Assembly: GCF_004923315.1 (NCBI RefSeq)
Contig: NZ_CP039645.1
Coordinates: forward strand, 353,001-417,000
Length of the DNA stretch: 64,000 bases
Source: Azospirillum sp. TSA2s
Lineage (GTDB): Bacteria; Pseudomonadota; Alphaproteobacteria; Azospirillales; Azospirillaceae
Reading direction: 5' to 3'
Under the pieces are notes generated by a model. It was not told the DNA's origin and did no database searches. It saw only the letters and a program-made list of their open reading frames with translations. Both the position numbers and the translations under genes were made by a program. Below are positions 8,620-16,803 of this stretch, piece after piece; position 1 is the first letter of the stretch; every line of letters starts with the position of its first letter.

Positions 8620-9345
8620 ATGAATGCCGAGACGACCGCCGACAAAACGGCGACCTTGCAGGGACCGCGGATCGCGCTGATCCATGCGCTGGAGGAATCG
8701 GTGGTTCCGGCGCGGGCCGCCTTCCGGGCGCATTGGCCCGAGGCGCGGATCTTCGACCTTCTCGACACATCGCTCGCGGTCGATCTGGCCGAGGCCGGCC
8801 GGCTCGACGAGGCGATGATGGGGCGTTTCCGGACGCTGGCCGACTATGCCGCCGGCACGGTGGGAGCGGGCGGGCGGACGGCAGGGATTCTGTTCACCTG
8901 CTCCGCCTTCGCCCCGGCCATCGACGCGGTCAAGCCGCGCCTGCCGATCCCGGTCCTGCGGCCGAACGAGTCGGCATTCGAGGCGGCGATGGCGATCGGC
9001 AGCCGGATCGGCATCGTCGTCAGCTTCGGCCCCTCCGCCGACTCGCTGCGCACCGAGCTGCTGGCGATGGCCGCAGCCGCCGGCCGCCGGATCGAGGTCA
9101 CCGTCGCCATCGCCGACGGCGCGCTGGCCGCGCTGAAGAGCGGTGACGGCGACGGCCATGACGACCGGGTGGCCCGGACCGCCGGGCAGCTGGCGGGCTG
9201 CGATGTCGTCATCCTCGGCCAGTTTTCGATGGCGCGTGCCCAGGCGAGGCTGCAGCCGCTGCTGTCGGTTCCGGTGCTCACCACGCCCGCTGCGGCGGTG
9301 GAGGCGCTGCGCCGCCTGACGGTACCGCCGTTCCCTCATACATGA
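8620..9345 (+). CDS. Asp/Glu/hydantoin racemase-family protein
   Basis: A 241-residue protein; the ATG at 8620 is preceded by AGAGGGAGAGAG. The fold signature is seen in RIALIHALEESVVPA near the N-terminus, ILFTCSAFAPAID (first catalytic-type Cys, about C94), and CDVVILGQFSMAR near the C-terminus. At the place where a second catalytic Cys is usual, the sequence reads Gln (ILGQ), so a standard two-cysteine racemase mechanism may not apply; a decarboxylase or isomerase activity is possible. The gene is divergent from the GntR regulator and shares its operator with it, so it probably belongs to the same pathway as the kinase/phospho-lyase pair. Its 3' end overlaps the convergent methyltransferase by 68 bp. 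Confidence 0.75.
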   Translation: MNAETTADKTATLQGPRIALIHALEESVVPARAAFRAHWPEARIFDLLDTSLAVDLAEAGRLDEAMMGRFRTLADYAAGTVGAGGRTAGILFTCSAFAPAIDAVKPRLPIPVLRPNESAFEAAMAIGSRIGIVVSFGPSADSLRTELLAMAAAAGRRIEVTVAIADGALAALKSGDGDGHDDRVARTAGQLAGCDVVILGQFSMARAQARLQPLLSVPVLTTPAAAVEALRRLTVPPFPHT

Positions 9346-9928
9346 AGGTCATGATCTTCGGGCCCGGCAGATGGCTTTCCGTCAGGTCCGTGATCTCGAA
9401 TCCGGCCGCGCGGATCAGGTCGTCCATCTTCCGGTCCAGATGGCAGCCACCCGAACAGCGCGACCACAGCGGCGTCAGGCGGTGCTGCCCGCGCCGAACG
9501 GCGGGAGCCGGGGCAAGGCCATGCTCGACGAAGCGCAACTCCCCGGCCGGCTTCAGCACACGGCGCGCCTCCCTCAGGGCGGCGGACGGGTCGGGGATGC
9601 TGCACAGGGACCATGTGACGACCACGGTGTCGAAGCTGTCGTCCTCGAACGGCAACCGTTCCGCCGTCTGTTCCACCAAACTCACCGGACGGGGCGACTG
9701 CGCCGCGGCACGGCGGGCCATGGCGAGAAGTTCGGCAGAGGGATCGACACCGACGATCTCCTCGGCCGCCGCGCCATAGAATGGCAGGTTGCGGCCGGAG
9801 CCGATGCCGATCTCCAGAACCCGCCCGCGCGCCTGCCCGGCGACCCTGGCGCGGGCCTCCGCGAGCAGCGCCTGCCCCATGACCCAGTTGATCAGCCGGG
9901 GCAGGATGTGGTGGCTGTAGATGGCCAT
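9278..9928 (-). CDS. Class I SAM-dependent methyltransferase
   Basis: A 216-residue small-molecule methyltransferase (Methyltransf_11 type). The SAM-binding motif I is VLEIGIGSGRN at about residues 35-45, followed by VGVDPSAELL, a motif II-like DSFDTVVVTWSL and a motif III-like EARRVLKPAGELRFVEHG. The start MAIYSHH at 9928 is preferred because AAGGGGA precedes it; an in-frame ATG at 9946 has no clear ribosome site. It resembles the phosphatidylethanolamine/menaquinone-type small methyltransferases, but substrate is unknown. The last residues (a Pro-rich tail, PPPPQRAW) are encoded inside the overlap with the racemase-like gene. Confidence 0.82.
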   Translation of the reverse strand: MAIYSHHILPRLINWVMGQALLAEARARVAGQARGRVLEIGIGSGRNLPFYGAAAEEIVGVDPSAELLAMARRAAAQSPRPVSLVEQTAERLPFEDDSFDTVVVTWSLCSIPDPSAALREARRVLKPAGELRFVEHGLAPAPAVRRGQHRLTPLWSRCSGGCHLDRKMDDLIRAAGFEITDLTESHLPGPKIMTFMYEGTAVPSGGAAPPPPQRAW

Positions 9929-9962
9929 GGTCCCCTTGCCTTTCACATGAACGAGAAACGGC

Positions 9963-10646
9963 TCAGAGCGCCTCCTGCATCTCGAACAGCCGTTGAACGG
10001 CGTCGGCGGTGCGCTGGTAGTGATCCCTCAGGGCCGCCACCGCCTCTTCGGCATTGCGGTCGATCGCGCAACTCATGATCCGTTCATGCTCGCGAACCAC
10101 GTCACGGTCCTGTTTGGGCACGCTGACCGACAGCCGGCGGTAACGGTCGGCCCGGACGAACAGCTTCTCGCACAGTTCAATCAGGATCGGCGATCCGCAG
10201 GCCGAGATCAGGATGCGGTGGAAATCGGCATGTCGCAGGTCCCAATCCTCGCGGATGGCGGTCGGCAGGTCGTCGCGTTCGCGGGGCAGGCGCGACATCA
10301 TGTGGTGCGCCGCCAGCAGCCGGCCCTCCCATTCCGAGTCTCCGTTTTCAATGGACAGGCGCAGCGCCTCGCCCTCCAGCAGTTTGCGGGTGGCGACGAT
10401 GTCCAGCAGTTCGGCGACCGACAGCGGTGCCACCGAAAAGCCGCGGTGATCGTCCGAGACGGTGAAGCCCTCGGCGGTCAGCCGGACCAGCGCCTCGCGC
10501 ACCGGCGAAACGCTCATGCCGCACAGCGTCTGCAAATCGGCGAACCGCAGGCGCTGGCCGGGCGTCAGCACGCCGGAGCGGATGGCCCGGTGAATGACGG
10601 CATAGGCATCGCCCGCCAGCGTGCGTGCCTCGGCACGGTCCTTCAT
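9963..10646 (-). CDS. GntR-family regulator (FCD domain)
   Basis: A 227-residue FadR-subfamily regulator. The winged HTH is at about residues 10-75 (GQRLRFADLQTLCGMSVSPV, then REALVRLTAEGF) and the FCD domain at about 85-215 (LRHADFHRILISACGSP). It is divergent from the FAH hydrolase/permease/SDR genes across 152 bp and is the obvious candidate to control them. FCD regulators of this kind usually sense sugar acids or other organic acids; the ligand is inferred. Confidence 0.88.
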   Translation of the reverse strand: MKDRAEARTLAGDAYAVIHRAIRSGVLTPGQRLRFADLQTLCGMSVSPVREALVRLTAEGFTVSDDHRGFSVAPLSVAELLDIVATRKLLEGEALRLSIENGDSEWEGRLLAAHHMMSRLPRERDDLPTAIREDWDLRHADFHRILISACGSPILIELCEKLFVRADRYRRLSVSVPKQDRDVVREHERIMSCAIDRNAEEAVAALRDHYQRTADAVQRLFEMQEAL

Positions 10647-10673
10647 GACTGCCCCCTCGAAACCGACACCCGC

Positions 10674-10685
10674 ATTTTCGAAAAT
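10674..10685. promoter_or_regulatory. Palindrome ATTTTCGAAAAT, possible GntR operator
   Basis: A perfect 12-bp palindrome 28 bp upstream of the GntR start. The nearby 10695-10703 region repeats the half TTCGAAAA, and a TTGACA hexamer (10707-10712) plus CATATATG (10714-10721) follow. This is the AT-rich promoter core of the divergent pair; the exact operator cannot be fixed by eye. Confidence 0.4.
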
Positions 10686-10798
10686 CCTATCCTCATTCGA
10701 AAACCATTGACAGCATATATGATCCGTGGAAACTGTATGTTAACGCAGCAATCCTGAAAAGATGACCACAAAGCTGGTCGGCGCAAGGAGACGACGTT

Positions 10799-11644
10799 TT
10801 GAAACTCGTTCGCTTCGGGGCTCCGGGAGAAGAGAAGCCGGGCCTGATCGACAAGGACGGTTCCATCCGGGACTTGTCGTCGGTTGTCAAGGACATCGAC
10901 GGCTCTTCTCTGAATAAAAGCAGCCTGGAAAGGCTCCGGTCCATCGCGGTCGATGATCTGCCGCTGGTCTCGGGCGCGGTGCGGTTGGGACCGTGCGTGA
11001 CCGGTGTCGGCAACTTCATCGCCGTCGGCCTGAACTATGCCGACCATGCGGCGGAAAGCGGCATGCCGGTTCCGGCGGAGCCGGTGCTGTTCAACAAGGC
11101 GCCGTCCTGCATCGTCGGCCCGGACGACACCGTGCTGATCCCGCCGGGGTCGGAGAAGACCGACTGGGAGGTCGAACTCGCCATCGTCATCGGCGAGCGC
11201 GCCTCCTACGTGTCGGAGGCCGACGCGCTGAATTACGTGGCCGGCTATTGCGTGTGCAACGACGTGTCGGAGCGCGGCTATCAGCTGGAGCGCGGCGGTG
11301 GGCAGTGGACGAAGGGCAAGGGCTGCCCGACCTTCGGTCCGCTCGGTCCCTGGCTGGTCACCAAGGACGAGGTGGAGGACGTCCACAACCTCGCCATGAC
11401 GCTGTCGGTCAACGGACAGACCATGCAGAACGGCTCCACCCGGACGATGGTCTTCCAGGTGCCGTTCCTGGTTTCCCACATCTCGCAGTTCATGACGCTG
11501 ATGCCGGGCGACGTCATCACCACCGGGACGCCGCCGGGCGTCGGCATGGGCATGAAGCCGCCGCGCTACCTGAAGCCGGGTGACAGCATCCGCGTCGAAA
11601 TCCAGGGGCTGGGCGTGCAGAACCAGCGCGTCGCCGCCACCTGA
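10799..11644 (+). CDS. Fumarylacetoacetate hydrolase-family protein, probable diketo-deoxy sugar acid hydrolase
   Basis: A 281-residue FAH-fold enzyme. It begins with TTG (10799), set by CAAGGAG at about 10783-10789. Residues about 1-70 form the N-terminal cap; the catalytic domain carries GLNYADHAAE, FNKAPSCIVGPDD, the metal-ligand block DWEVELAIVIGE and NDVSERGYQ. Members of this subgroup cleave C-C bonds of 2,4-diketo acids, for example 2,4-diketo-3-deoxy-L-fuconate or L-rhamnonate to pyruvate plus lactate. Linkage to a 2-keto-3-deoxy acid permease and a BDH2-like SDR supports that kind of substrate. Ureidoglycolate lyase or acylpyruvase are alternatives by homology alone. Confidence 0.82.
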   Translation: MKLVRFGAPGEEKPGLIDKDGSIRDLSSVVKDIDGSSLNKSSLERLRSIAVDDLPLVSGAVRLGPCVTGVGNFIAVGLNYADHAAESGMPVPAEPVLFNKAPSCIVGPDDTVLIPPGSEKTDWEVELAIVIGERASYVSEADALNYVAGYCVCNDVSERGYQLERGGGQWTKGKGCPTFGPLGPWLVTKDEVEDVHNLAMTLSVNGQTMQNGSTRTMVFQVPFLVSHISQFMTLMPGDVITTGTPPGVGMGMKPPRYLKPGDSIRVEIQGLGVQNQRVAAT

Positions 11645-11820
11645 CCTGACATCCGGGCCGCGATCCGTCGCGGCCCCTCTTTTCCGGCGACGCGCGGGTT
11701 CGGCCTCCAGTTCGGCCCCCCCGCCCGTCCCGGCCATCTTCGGCGTCCCATCGCCGCCCGTTCCAGTCAATGCAGAAAGCGGGAACTCGCCGTTGCGCGG
11801 GATTGCGCCCGCTCGTCCAT

Positions 11821-11859
11821 CCGAGATTTGTGGCCGAGATTTGCGGCCGAGATTTGTGG
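11821..11859. repeat. Three tandem 13-bp repeats (CCGAGATTTGYGG)
   Basis: Three head-to-tail copies of a 13-bp unit differing only at one position (T, C, T) end 12 bp before the permease ATG, and GGAGGAAG follows at once. They sit in the leader between the hydrolase and permease genes. Regular spacing on one strand suggests either a protein-binding array, a translational control element or slippage-prone sequence. Confidence 0.85.
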
Positions 11860-11871
11860 AGGAAGCGCCTC

Positions 11872-12885
11872 ATGAACATAAAAGACAGAATGGATCGGAT
11901 TCCCGGCGGCCTGATGCTGGTGCCGCTGCTGCTCGGTGCGCTGTGCAAGACCTTCGTGCCGGAGGCGCCCGGCTATTTCAAAGGCTTCACCCAGGGGATC
12001 ATGACCGGCGTGGTGCCGATCCTGGCGGTGTGGTTCTTCTGCATGGGCGCGTCGATCAAGCTGAGCGCCACCGGAACGGTGCTGCGCAAGTCCGGCACGC
12101 TGGTCCTGACCAAGCTGATCGCCGCCTGGATCATTGTGCTGGTGATGTCGCAGTTCATTCCGCCCGAAGGCATCCACACCGGATTCTTCGCCGGGCTGTC
12201 GATCCTGGCCGTCGTCTGTGCCATGGACATGACCAACGGCGGGCTCTACGCCTCGCTGATGCAGACCTACGGCACCAAGGAGGAGGCCGGCGCCTTCGTG
12301 CTGACCTCCATCGAATCCGGTCCGCTGATGAGTATGATCATCCTCGGCGCGTCCGGCGCCGCGCATTTCGAACCGCAGATCTTCATCGGCGCCGTGCTGC
12401 CCTTCCTGGTCGGCTTCGCGCTCGGCAACCTGGACCCGAAGCTGCGCGCCCTGTTCGCGCCGGGCGGCCAGCTGATGATCCCGTTCTTCGCCTTTGCGCT
12501 CGGCAACACCATCAATCTCGGCACGCTGTTCTCGCCGCTGCTCGGGCTGGGCGTTCTGCTGGCGCTCGGCGTCATCGTGCTGACCGGCATTCCGCTGATC
12601 CTGGCCGACAAGATCATCGGCCGCGGCACCGGCACCGCCGGCATCGCCGCCTCCTCCACCGCCGGCGCGGCTGCCGCCAACCCGGTGGCGATCGCCGCCG
12701 TCGCCCCGCAATTCGCCCCCGCGGCGGCCGATGCCACGGTGCTGGTGGCGATCTGCATCATCGTCACCTCCGTCGCCGTCCCGATCATCACCGGCCTCTG
12801 GTACAAGCGATTCGGCCAGGGATTGGCGGAGACGAACCGTGCCGACACCCCGCTGATGCCGGTCGGGGCGACGCCGGTGGACTGA
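11872..12885 (+). CDS. kdgT: 2-keto-3-deoxygluconate-type permease (KdgT family)
   Basis: A 337-residue integral membrane protein with about ten hydrophobic segments and the KdgT-family pattern: KIPGG-like [34 protein letters not shown]-like [23 protein letters not shown] and [20 protein letters not shown]. It would import 2-keto-3-deoxy sugar acids by proton symport across the inner membrane. The ATG at 11872 follows GGAGGAAG and gives the family-standard N-terminus; a longer reading from 11770 has no support. The three 13-bp repeats lie directly upstream. The exact sugar acid is inferred from context. Confidence 0.85.
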   Translation: MNIKDRMDRIPGGLMLVPLLLGALCKTFVPEAPGYFKGFTQGIMTGVVPILAVWFFCMGASIKLSATGTVLRKSGTLVLTKLIAAWIIVLVMSQFIPPEGIHTGFFAGLSILAVVCAMDMTNGGLYASLMQTYGTKEEAGAFVLTSIESGPLMSMIILGASGAAHFEPQIFIGAVLPFLVGFALGNLDPKLRALFAPGGQLMIPFFAFALGNTINLGTLFSPLLGLGVLLALGVIVLTGIPLILADKIIGRGTGTAGIAASSTAGAAAANPVAIAAVAPQFAPAAADATVLVAICIIVTSVAVPIITGLWYKRFGQGLAETNRADTPLMPVGATPVD

Positions 12886-12953
12886 CGCCGCGACCGTTCT
12901 TCCACCAGGATCGTTATCCACACGCACCAAGCACCGTTTTCAGGAGTAGGACC

Positions 12954-13685
12954 ATGACTGGAAAGCTGACCGGCAAGACCGCCGTCATCACAGGCGCGGC
13001 CCAGGGGATCGGCCGCGCGACCGCCGAACTGTTCGCCCGCGAAGGCGCGAACGTCGTCGCCACCGACGTCAACGGCGCCAAGCTGGCCGAGCTGGCAGGG
13101 CAGGGGATCGAAACGCGGGTGCTGAACGTGCTCGACGATCAGGCGGTGCGGTCGGTCCTGGGCGAGATCGGCCGCGTCGACATCCTGTTCAATTGCGCCG
13201 GCGTGGTCCACAACGGCACGATCCTGGAGATGACCGACGATGAGCTGGAGTTCGCCCTCGACCTCAACGTGAAGGCTCTGGTCCGCACCACGAGAGCGGT
13301 GCTGCCGGCCATGCTGGAACACGGCGACGGCTGCATCATCAACATGTCGTCGGTGGCGTCCAGCGTGAAGGGGGTGCCCAACCGCTTCGCCTACACCACC
13401 ACCAAGGCGGCGGTCATCGGGCTGACCAAGTCGGTCGCGGCCGATTATGTGGCGAAGGGCATCCGCTGCAACGCCATCTGTCCGGGAACGGTCGAATCGC
13501 CCTCGTTGCAGGAGCGGCTGTCGGCCCAGGGCGATTACCAGGCCGCCCGCGCCGCCTTCATCGCCCGTCAGCCGATCGGCCGCATCGGCCAGCCCGAGGA
13601 GATCGCCGAGCTGGCCCTCCACCTCGCCACCGCCACCTACACCACCGGCCAGATCCACATCATCGACGGCGGCTGGGCGATGTAG
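12954..13685 (+). CDS. SDR dehydrogenase, BDH2/2-keto-3-deoxy-L-fuconate dehydrogenase-like
   Basis: A 243-residue classical short-chain dehydrogenase. The NAD motif TGAAQGIG is at about residues 15-22, ATDVN marks NAD preference, and the catalytic Ser and YxxxK are in INMSSVASS and YTTTK. The stretches SVASSVKGVPNRFAYTTTKA and RCNAICPGTVESPSLQER closely resemble, from memory, human DHRS6/BDH2 and bacterial 2-keto-3-deoxy-L-fuconate 4-dehydrogenases. In the latter pathway the product is the substrate of an FAH-family hydrolase, which is the first gene of this module. The start at 12954 follows CAGGAGTAGG. It ends 6 bp from the convergent metal exporter gene. Confidence 0.85.
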   Translation: MTGKLTGKTAVITGAAQGIGRATAELFAREGANVVATDVNGAKLAELAGQGIETRVLNVLDDQAVRSVLGEIGRVDILFNCAGVVHNGTILEMTDDELEFALDLNVKALVRTTRAVLPAMLEHGDGCIINMSSVASSVKGVPNRFAYTTTKAAVIGLTKSVAADYVAKGIRCNAICPGTVESPSLQERLSAQGDYQAARAAFIARQPIGRIGQPEEIAELALHLATATYTTGQIHIIDGGWAM

Positions 13686-13691
13686 GGAACG

Positions 13692-14612
13692 TCACGACAG
13701 GTGTGGTCCCCCGATCCAGGCCAGCGTAAGCCCGAGCCCCTGCAGGGCATGGACGCCGACAAAGATCCCGACGAGGATGATGACGGCGCTGGACAGGTAG
13801 GGGGCACGCCGCGCGAATTTGCCGAAGGCCTCCGACCAGCGCCGTTCGGCGTGGCGCATGCCCAGCGCGGCGACAGCCCCGGCTGCCACCAGGGTCAGAG
13901 CCAGGCCGATGCTGAAACAGACGACCAGCGCGGCGCCGAGCGTGACCTCCTTGAGTTGGAGGCACAGCAGCAGAACGGTGATGGCCGCCGGACAGGGGAT
14001 CAGCCCGCCGGTCAGGCCGAACAGCAGGATCTGTCCGTTGGTGACGTGCCGGCCGGCAAAGCGGCGCTGGATGTCGCGGGCATGCGCCCGCTCATGCGCA
14101 TCCTGATAGTCTGACTGTCCGAGATCCAGTGCGCCGGCGTGGGCATGGGTGTGCCCGCCATGGCTCTGGCCGTGATCGTGGCCGTGATCGTGGTGGTCAT
14201 GCCCGTGATGGTGATGATCATGCTCATGGTCATGATGATGGTGAGCATGTCCGGCCGTCTCGTGCCGCTGGTCCCGCCATGTCCGCGCCGCCATCCACAG
14301 CGCCACCGCAATGATCAACGCTGCCGAAGCGAGCTGGAAATAGGGCTCGGTCGTCTCGGCGTTCCAGCCTCGGCCGATCCACATCCCTCCAAGGGCCACG
14401 GCCCACACCACCGCCGTATGCGACAGCGTCGCGGCCAGACCGAGCAGGACCGCCTGGGCAACCGTGCCGCGGATGGCGACGATGAAGGCCGCCATCATCG
14501 TCTTGGAATGGCCCGGCTCCAGCCCGTGCAGCGCGCCGAGCAGGATGGCGCTCGGGATGAACAGCCAGGCGTTGGCGGCGCCTTGCTGCAGAAGGGCGGA
14601 GAATTCGGGCAT
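13692..14612 (-). CDS. Nickel/cobalt exporter (NicO/RcnA family)
   Basis: A 306-residue inner-membrane protein with six or more hydrophobic segments. Helix 2 region carries GALHGLEPGHSKTMMAAF, the HxxEPGHSK-type motif of RcnA exporters. The central cytoplasmic loop (about residues 120-160) is extremely His-rich, with runs such as HHHHDHEHDHHHHGHDHHDH, suited to binding Ni(II) or Co(II). It lies 9 bp after the RcnR/CsoR-type repressor gene on the same strand, so the pair is one metal-responsive operon. Export rather than import is inferred from the RcnR-type partner. Confidence 0.9.
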   Translation of the reverse strand: MPEFSALLQQGAANAWLFIPSAILLGALHGLEPGHSKTMMAAFIVAIRGTVAQAVLLGLAATLSHTAVVWAVALGGMWIGRGWNAETTEPYFQLASAALIIAVALWMAARTWRDQRHETAGHAHHHHDHEHDHHHHGHDHHDHGHDHGQSHGGHTHAHAGALDLGQSDYQDAHERAHARDIQRRFAGRHVTNGQILLFGLTGGLIPCPAAITVLLLCLQLKEVTLGAALVVCFSIGLALTLVAAGAVAALGMRHAERRWSEAFGKFARRAPYLSSAVIILVGIFVGVHALQGLGLTLAWIGGPHLS

Positions 14613-14621
14613 CGCGGGTCT

Positions 14622-14891
14622 CTACAGGTATTTCGTGATCGCCTTGAACTCCGCGATCGATGCCCGCGCCTCGGCGGGCGTGGCGTCGACCGCCGCGTCC
14701 AGGCAGTGATCCAGATGATCGTGGATGAGCACCTTCTTGGCCTCGCGCACGGCGCTTTCCACCGCATGCAATTGCTGGGCGAGGTCGAGGCAGGGCCGGC
14801 CGGCTTCGATCATTTCGATGATGCCGCGCAGATGTCCATCCGCCCGCTTGAGGCGCTTTATGATGTCGGGGTGGCTGTGGTGAGTGCTCAT
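14622..14891 (-). CDS. Metal-sensing repressor, RcnR/CsoR family
   Basis: An 89-residue all-helical repressor of the DUF156 family. Likely metal ligands are the N-terminal histidines (MSTHHSH), the helix 2 Cys in GRPCLDLAQQLHAVESA, and the LIHDHLDHC block. The N-terminal His cluster and the presence of a NicO-type exporter favour Ni/Co rather than Cu(I) sensing. The start at 14891 is the family-standard one; an upstream ATG at 14978 would put the operator inside the coding region. A C-tract operator lies 10 bp upstream of the ATG. Confidence 0.9.
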   Translation of the reverse strand: MSTHHSHPDIIKRLKRADGHLRGIIEMIEAGRPCLDLAQQLHAVESAVREAKKVLIHDHLDHCLDAAVDATPAEARASIAEFKAITKYL

Positions 14892-14901
14892 GCCTAAATG
14901 G

Positions 14902-14920
14902 TATCCCCCCGGATAGGATA
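14902..14920. promoter_or_regulatory. RcnR/CsoR-type operator 1
   Basis: TATCCCCCCGGATAGGATA. A TATCC/GGATA inverted repeat flanks a C-tract, the form bound by RcnR/CsoR-family repressors. It lies immediately upstream of the repressor start and would autoregulate the repressor-exporter operon. Confidence 0.75.
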
Positions 14921-15013
14921 TGGCAAGGCCGATGACGGTGCCTGCCGATCCGCCGCTTGTGCTTTGATGGCGCAGCATGTCGGGTGGAGTTGACCGCGCC
15001 CCCGTTCTTGCTC

Positions 15014-15031
15014 TATCCCCCTGGATAGGAT
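15014..15031. promoter_or_regulatory. RcnR/CsoR-type operator 2
   Basis: TATCCCCCTGGATAGGAT matches operator 1 at 17 of 18 positions, 112 bp away and 57 bp before the YqaA-family start. It suggests that the divergent membrane protein gene is under the same metal repressor. Confidence 0.75.
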
Positions 15032-15088
15032 CGCCGCGGTGACGAGCGCGGGCCGGGCATCCGCACCCGCCGATCCGACGGAGGTCTT

Positions 15089-15514
15089 ATGGATGATTTC
15101 GCCGGTCTGGCCGGCCTGTTCAGCGCCGCGCTGCTGGCGGCGACGATCTTGCCGGCCCAGTCGGAGGTGATTCTGGCCGGCATGCATATGGCCGGGACCC
15201 ATTCGACGCCGACGCTGGTGCTGGTCGCCACCATCGGCAACGTATTGGGCTCGGTGGTGAACTGGCTGCTCGGCCGCTACCTGATCCACTTCCGCGACCG
15301 CCGCTGGTTTCCGATCAAGGCCTCGCTGATCGACCGCGCCACCGCCTGGTATCAGAAATGGGGGGTGTGGTCGCTGCTGCTGGCCTGGGCGCCCTTCATC
15401 GGCGACCCGCTGACCCTGGTCGCCGGCATCCTGCGGGAGAATTTCTGGATATTCCTTCTGCTGGTGACCATCGGCAAGGCGGCCCGTTACGTGGCGCTGG
15501 TGGTCGCCTTCTGA
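15089..15514 (+). CDS. YqaA/DedA-family (VTT domain) membrane protein
   Basis: A 141-residue inner-membrane protein with about four hydrophobic segments. It has the YqaA-type pattern: [65 protein letters not shown] and a last segment ending [15 protein letters not shown]. YqaA proteins are short relatives of the DedA lipid/undecaprenyl transport-linked family; their own function is poorly known. The divergent RcnR-type operon and operator 2 upstream suggest induction by nickel or cobalt. GACGGAGG precedes the ATG. Confidence 0.85.
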   Translation: MDDFAGLAGLFSAALLAATILPAQSEVILAGMHMAGTHSTPTLVLVATIGNVLGSVVNWLLGRYLIHFRDRRWFPIKASLIDRATAWYQKWGVWSLLLAWAPFIGDPLTLVAGILRENFWIFLLLVTIGKAARYVALVVAF

Positions 15515-15545
15515 TAGCTTTTTACCGTTCAACCGAGGACCAACG

Positions 15546-16019
15546 ATGTCGTCTTGCCCCTGCGGCTCCGGCCGTTCCTTCGAAGACTGCTGCGGCCCCA
15601 TCCTGGCCGGGGAGCCGGCGCCGACCGCCGAGGCGCTGATGCGGTCCCGCTACACCGCCTTCGTCCGCCATGACCTCGACCATGTCGAGCGCACCCACGC
15701 TCCGGAGATCCGCGACGACTTCAACCGCGGCGAGGCGGAGCGGGTGGCGGAGGAGTCGGAATGGCAGCGGCTCGACATCCTGCGCGCCAGCGAGGAGGGC
15801 GACAGCGGGGTGGTGGAGTTCCAGATCCATTTCCGCCGCGACGGCAATGACATGCGCCACCACGAGCGGGCGAGTTTCCGCCGGGAGGATGGGCGGTGGC
15901 TCTATGTCAGCGGCGAGGTCAACCCGAAGGGCGAGCCGCGCCGGGTGGTCAAGGTCGGGCGCAACGAGCCCTGCCCCTGCGGGTCGGGCAAGAAATACAA
16001 AGCCTGCTGCGGCAAGTGA
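15546..16019 (+). CDS. YchJ-family protein with two SEC-C zinc motifs
   Basis: A 157-residue soluble protein. An N-terminal SEC-C motif ([17 protein letters not shown], residues about 4-20) and a C-terminal one ([17 protein letters not shown], about 139-155) flank the central NTF2-like YchJ domain ([20 protein letters not shown]). SEC-C is the zinc motif also found at the SecA C-terminus. The cellular role of YchJ proteins is not established. It begins 31 bp after the YqaA-like gene and 16 bp before the YkgJ-like gene, so these may be co-transcribed. Confidence 0.88.
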   Translation: MSSCPCGSGRSFEDCCGPILAGEPAPTAEALMRSRYTAFVRHDLDHVERTHAPEIRDDFNRGEAERVAEESEWQRLDILRASEEGDSGVVEFQIHFRRDGNDMRHHERASFRREDGRWLYVSGEVNPKGEPRRVVKVGRNEPCPCGSGKKYKACCGK

Positions 16020-16035
16020 CCGGAGGGGCGCCGCC

Positions 16036-16797
16036 ATGGAACCGCGTTTCTCCTGCACCGCCTGCGGCAAATGCTGCCATGGCTGGCTGCCGCTGACGCT
16101 GGCGGACGCGGTCGCCCATGCCAGCCGCTTTCCGCTGGCGATGGTGTGGACGCCGGTGCGGTCGAACGCCCGGTCCTACGAGCTGGCGACCCGGCTGGGC
16201 GCGACGGTGCGGCTGCCCAACCGCAAGACGGTGGCGGTGCTGATCGTGCCGACCGCCTATCTGCCGACCTCCTTCCCCTGTCCGGAACTGCAGGACGACG
16301 GGCTGTGCGGCATCCATGAGACCAAGCCGTCGCGCTGCCGCACCATGCCCTTCTACCCCTACCGCGAAGAGAAGGATCAGGCCGACCTGCTGATCCCGCG
16401 CAAGGGCTGGCAGTGCGACACCTCGGCCACGGCGCCGGTCGTCTATGCCGATCACGCCATTCTCGACCGCACGGATTTCGACCGCGAGCGGAGCGATCTG
16501 CTTGACCAGACGCCCGCGATCCAGCGTTACGCCGACTATATGCTGAAATACATGCCGTGGATCGTCGACGAGTTGGCGAAGCTGGCGGCCAAGCCGACCG
16601 GAGGCAATCTGGTCACCAGCCTGTCCTCCTTCCTCACCGCCACGCGCCGGCCGGATGCGGCGGACATCGCCGCCGCCCAGGCCCCGCTTTTCCGGGCGAT
16701 GGCGGAGCGGACGAAGGACGATCCGGCCTTGCGTGACTACCACCGCAACTACAGCGGATGGGCCAAGGAGATGGAGGGGCTCGCCCGGCGGAAGTAA
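16036..16797 (+). CDS. YkgJ-family cysteine-cluster protein
   Basis: A 253-residue protein starting MEPRFSCTACGKCCHGW, so the metal-binding CxxCxxCC cluster is at the very N-terminus. A further block, LCGIHETKPSRCRTMPFYPY, contributes two cysteines typical of this Zn/Fe-chelating family (formerly UPF0153). Function is unknown; a metal or Fe-S related role is assumed in the family. The ATG at 16036 was chosen because it places the cluster in the usual position and CGGAGGGGCG precedes it. It ends 6 bp from the convergent doeD stop. Confidence 0.85.
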   Translation: MEPRFSCTACGKCCHGWLPLTLADAVAHASRFPLAMVWTPVRSNARSYELATRLGATVRLPNRKTVAVLIVPTAYLPTSFPCPELQDDGLCGIHETKPSRCRTMPFYPYREEKDQADLLIPRKGWQCDTSATAPVVYADHAILDRTDFDRERSDLLDQTPAIQRYADYMLKYMPWIVDELAKLAAKPTGGNLVTSLSSFLTATRRPDAADIAAAQAPLFRAMAERTKDDPALRDYHRNYSGWAKEMEGLARRK

Positions 16798-16803
16798 CCG
16801 CCG

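Noticed and set aside
14129..14314. Low-complexity CAT/ATG-rich DNA as a possible repeat array
   Set aside because: It encodes the His-rich metal-binding loop of the NicO exporter; irregular units and no spacer structure, so not CRISPR or a regulatory repeat.
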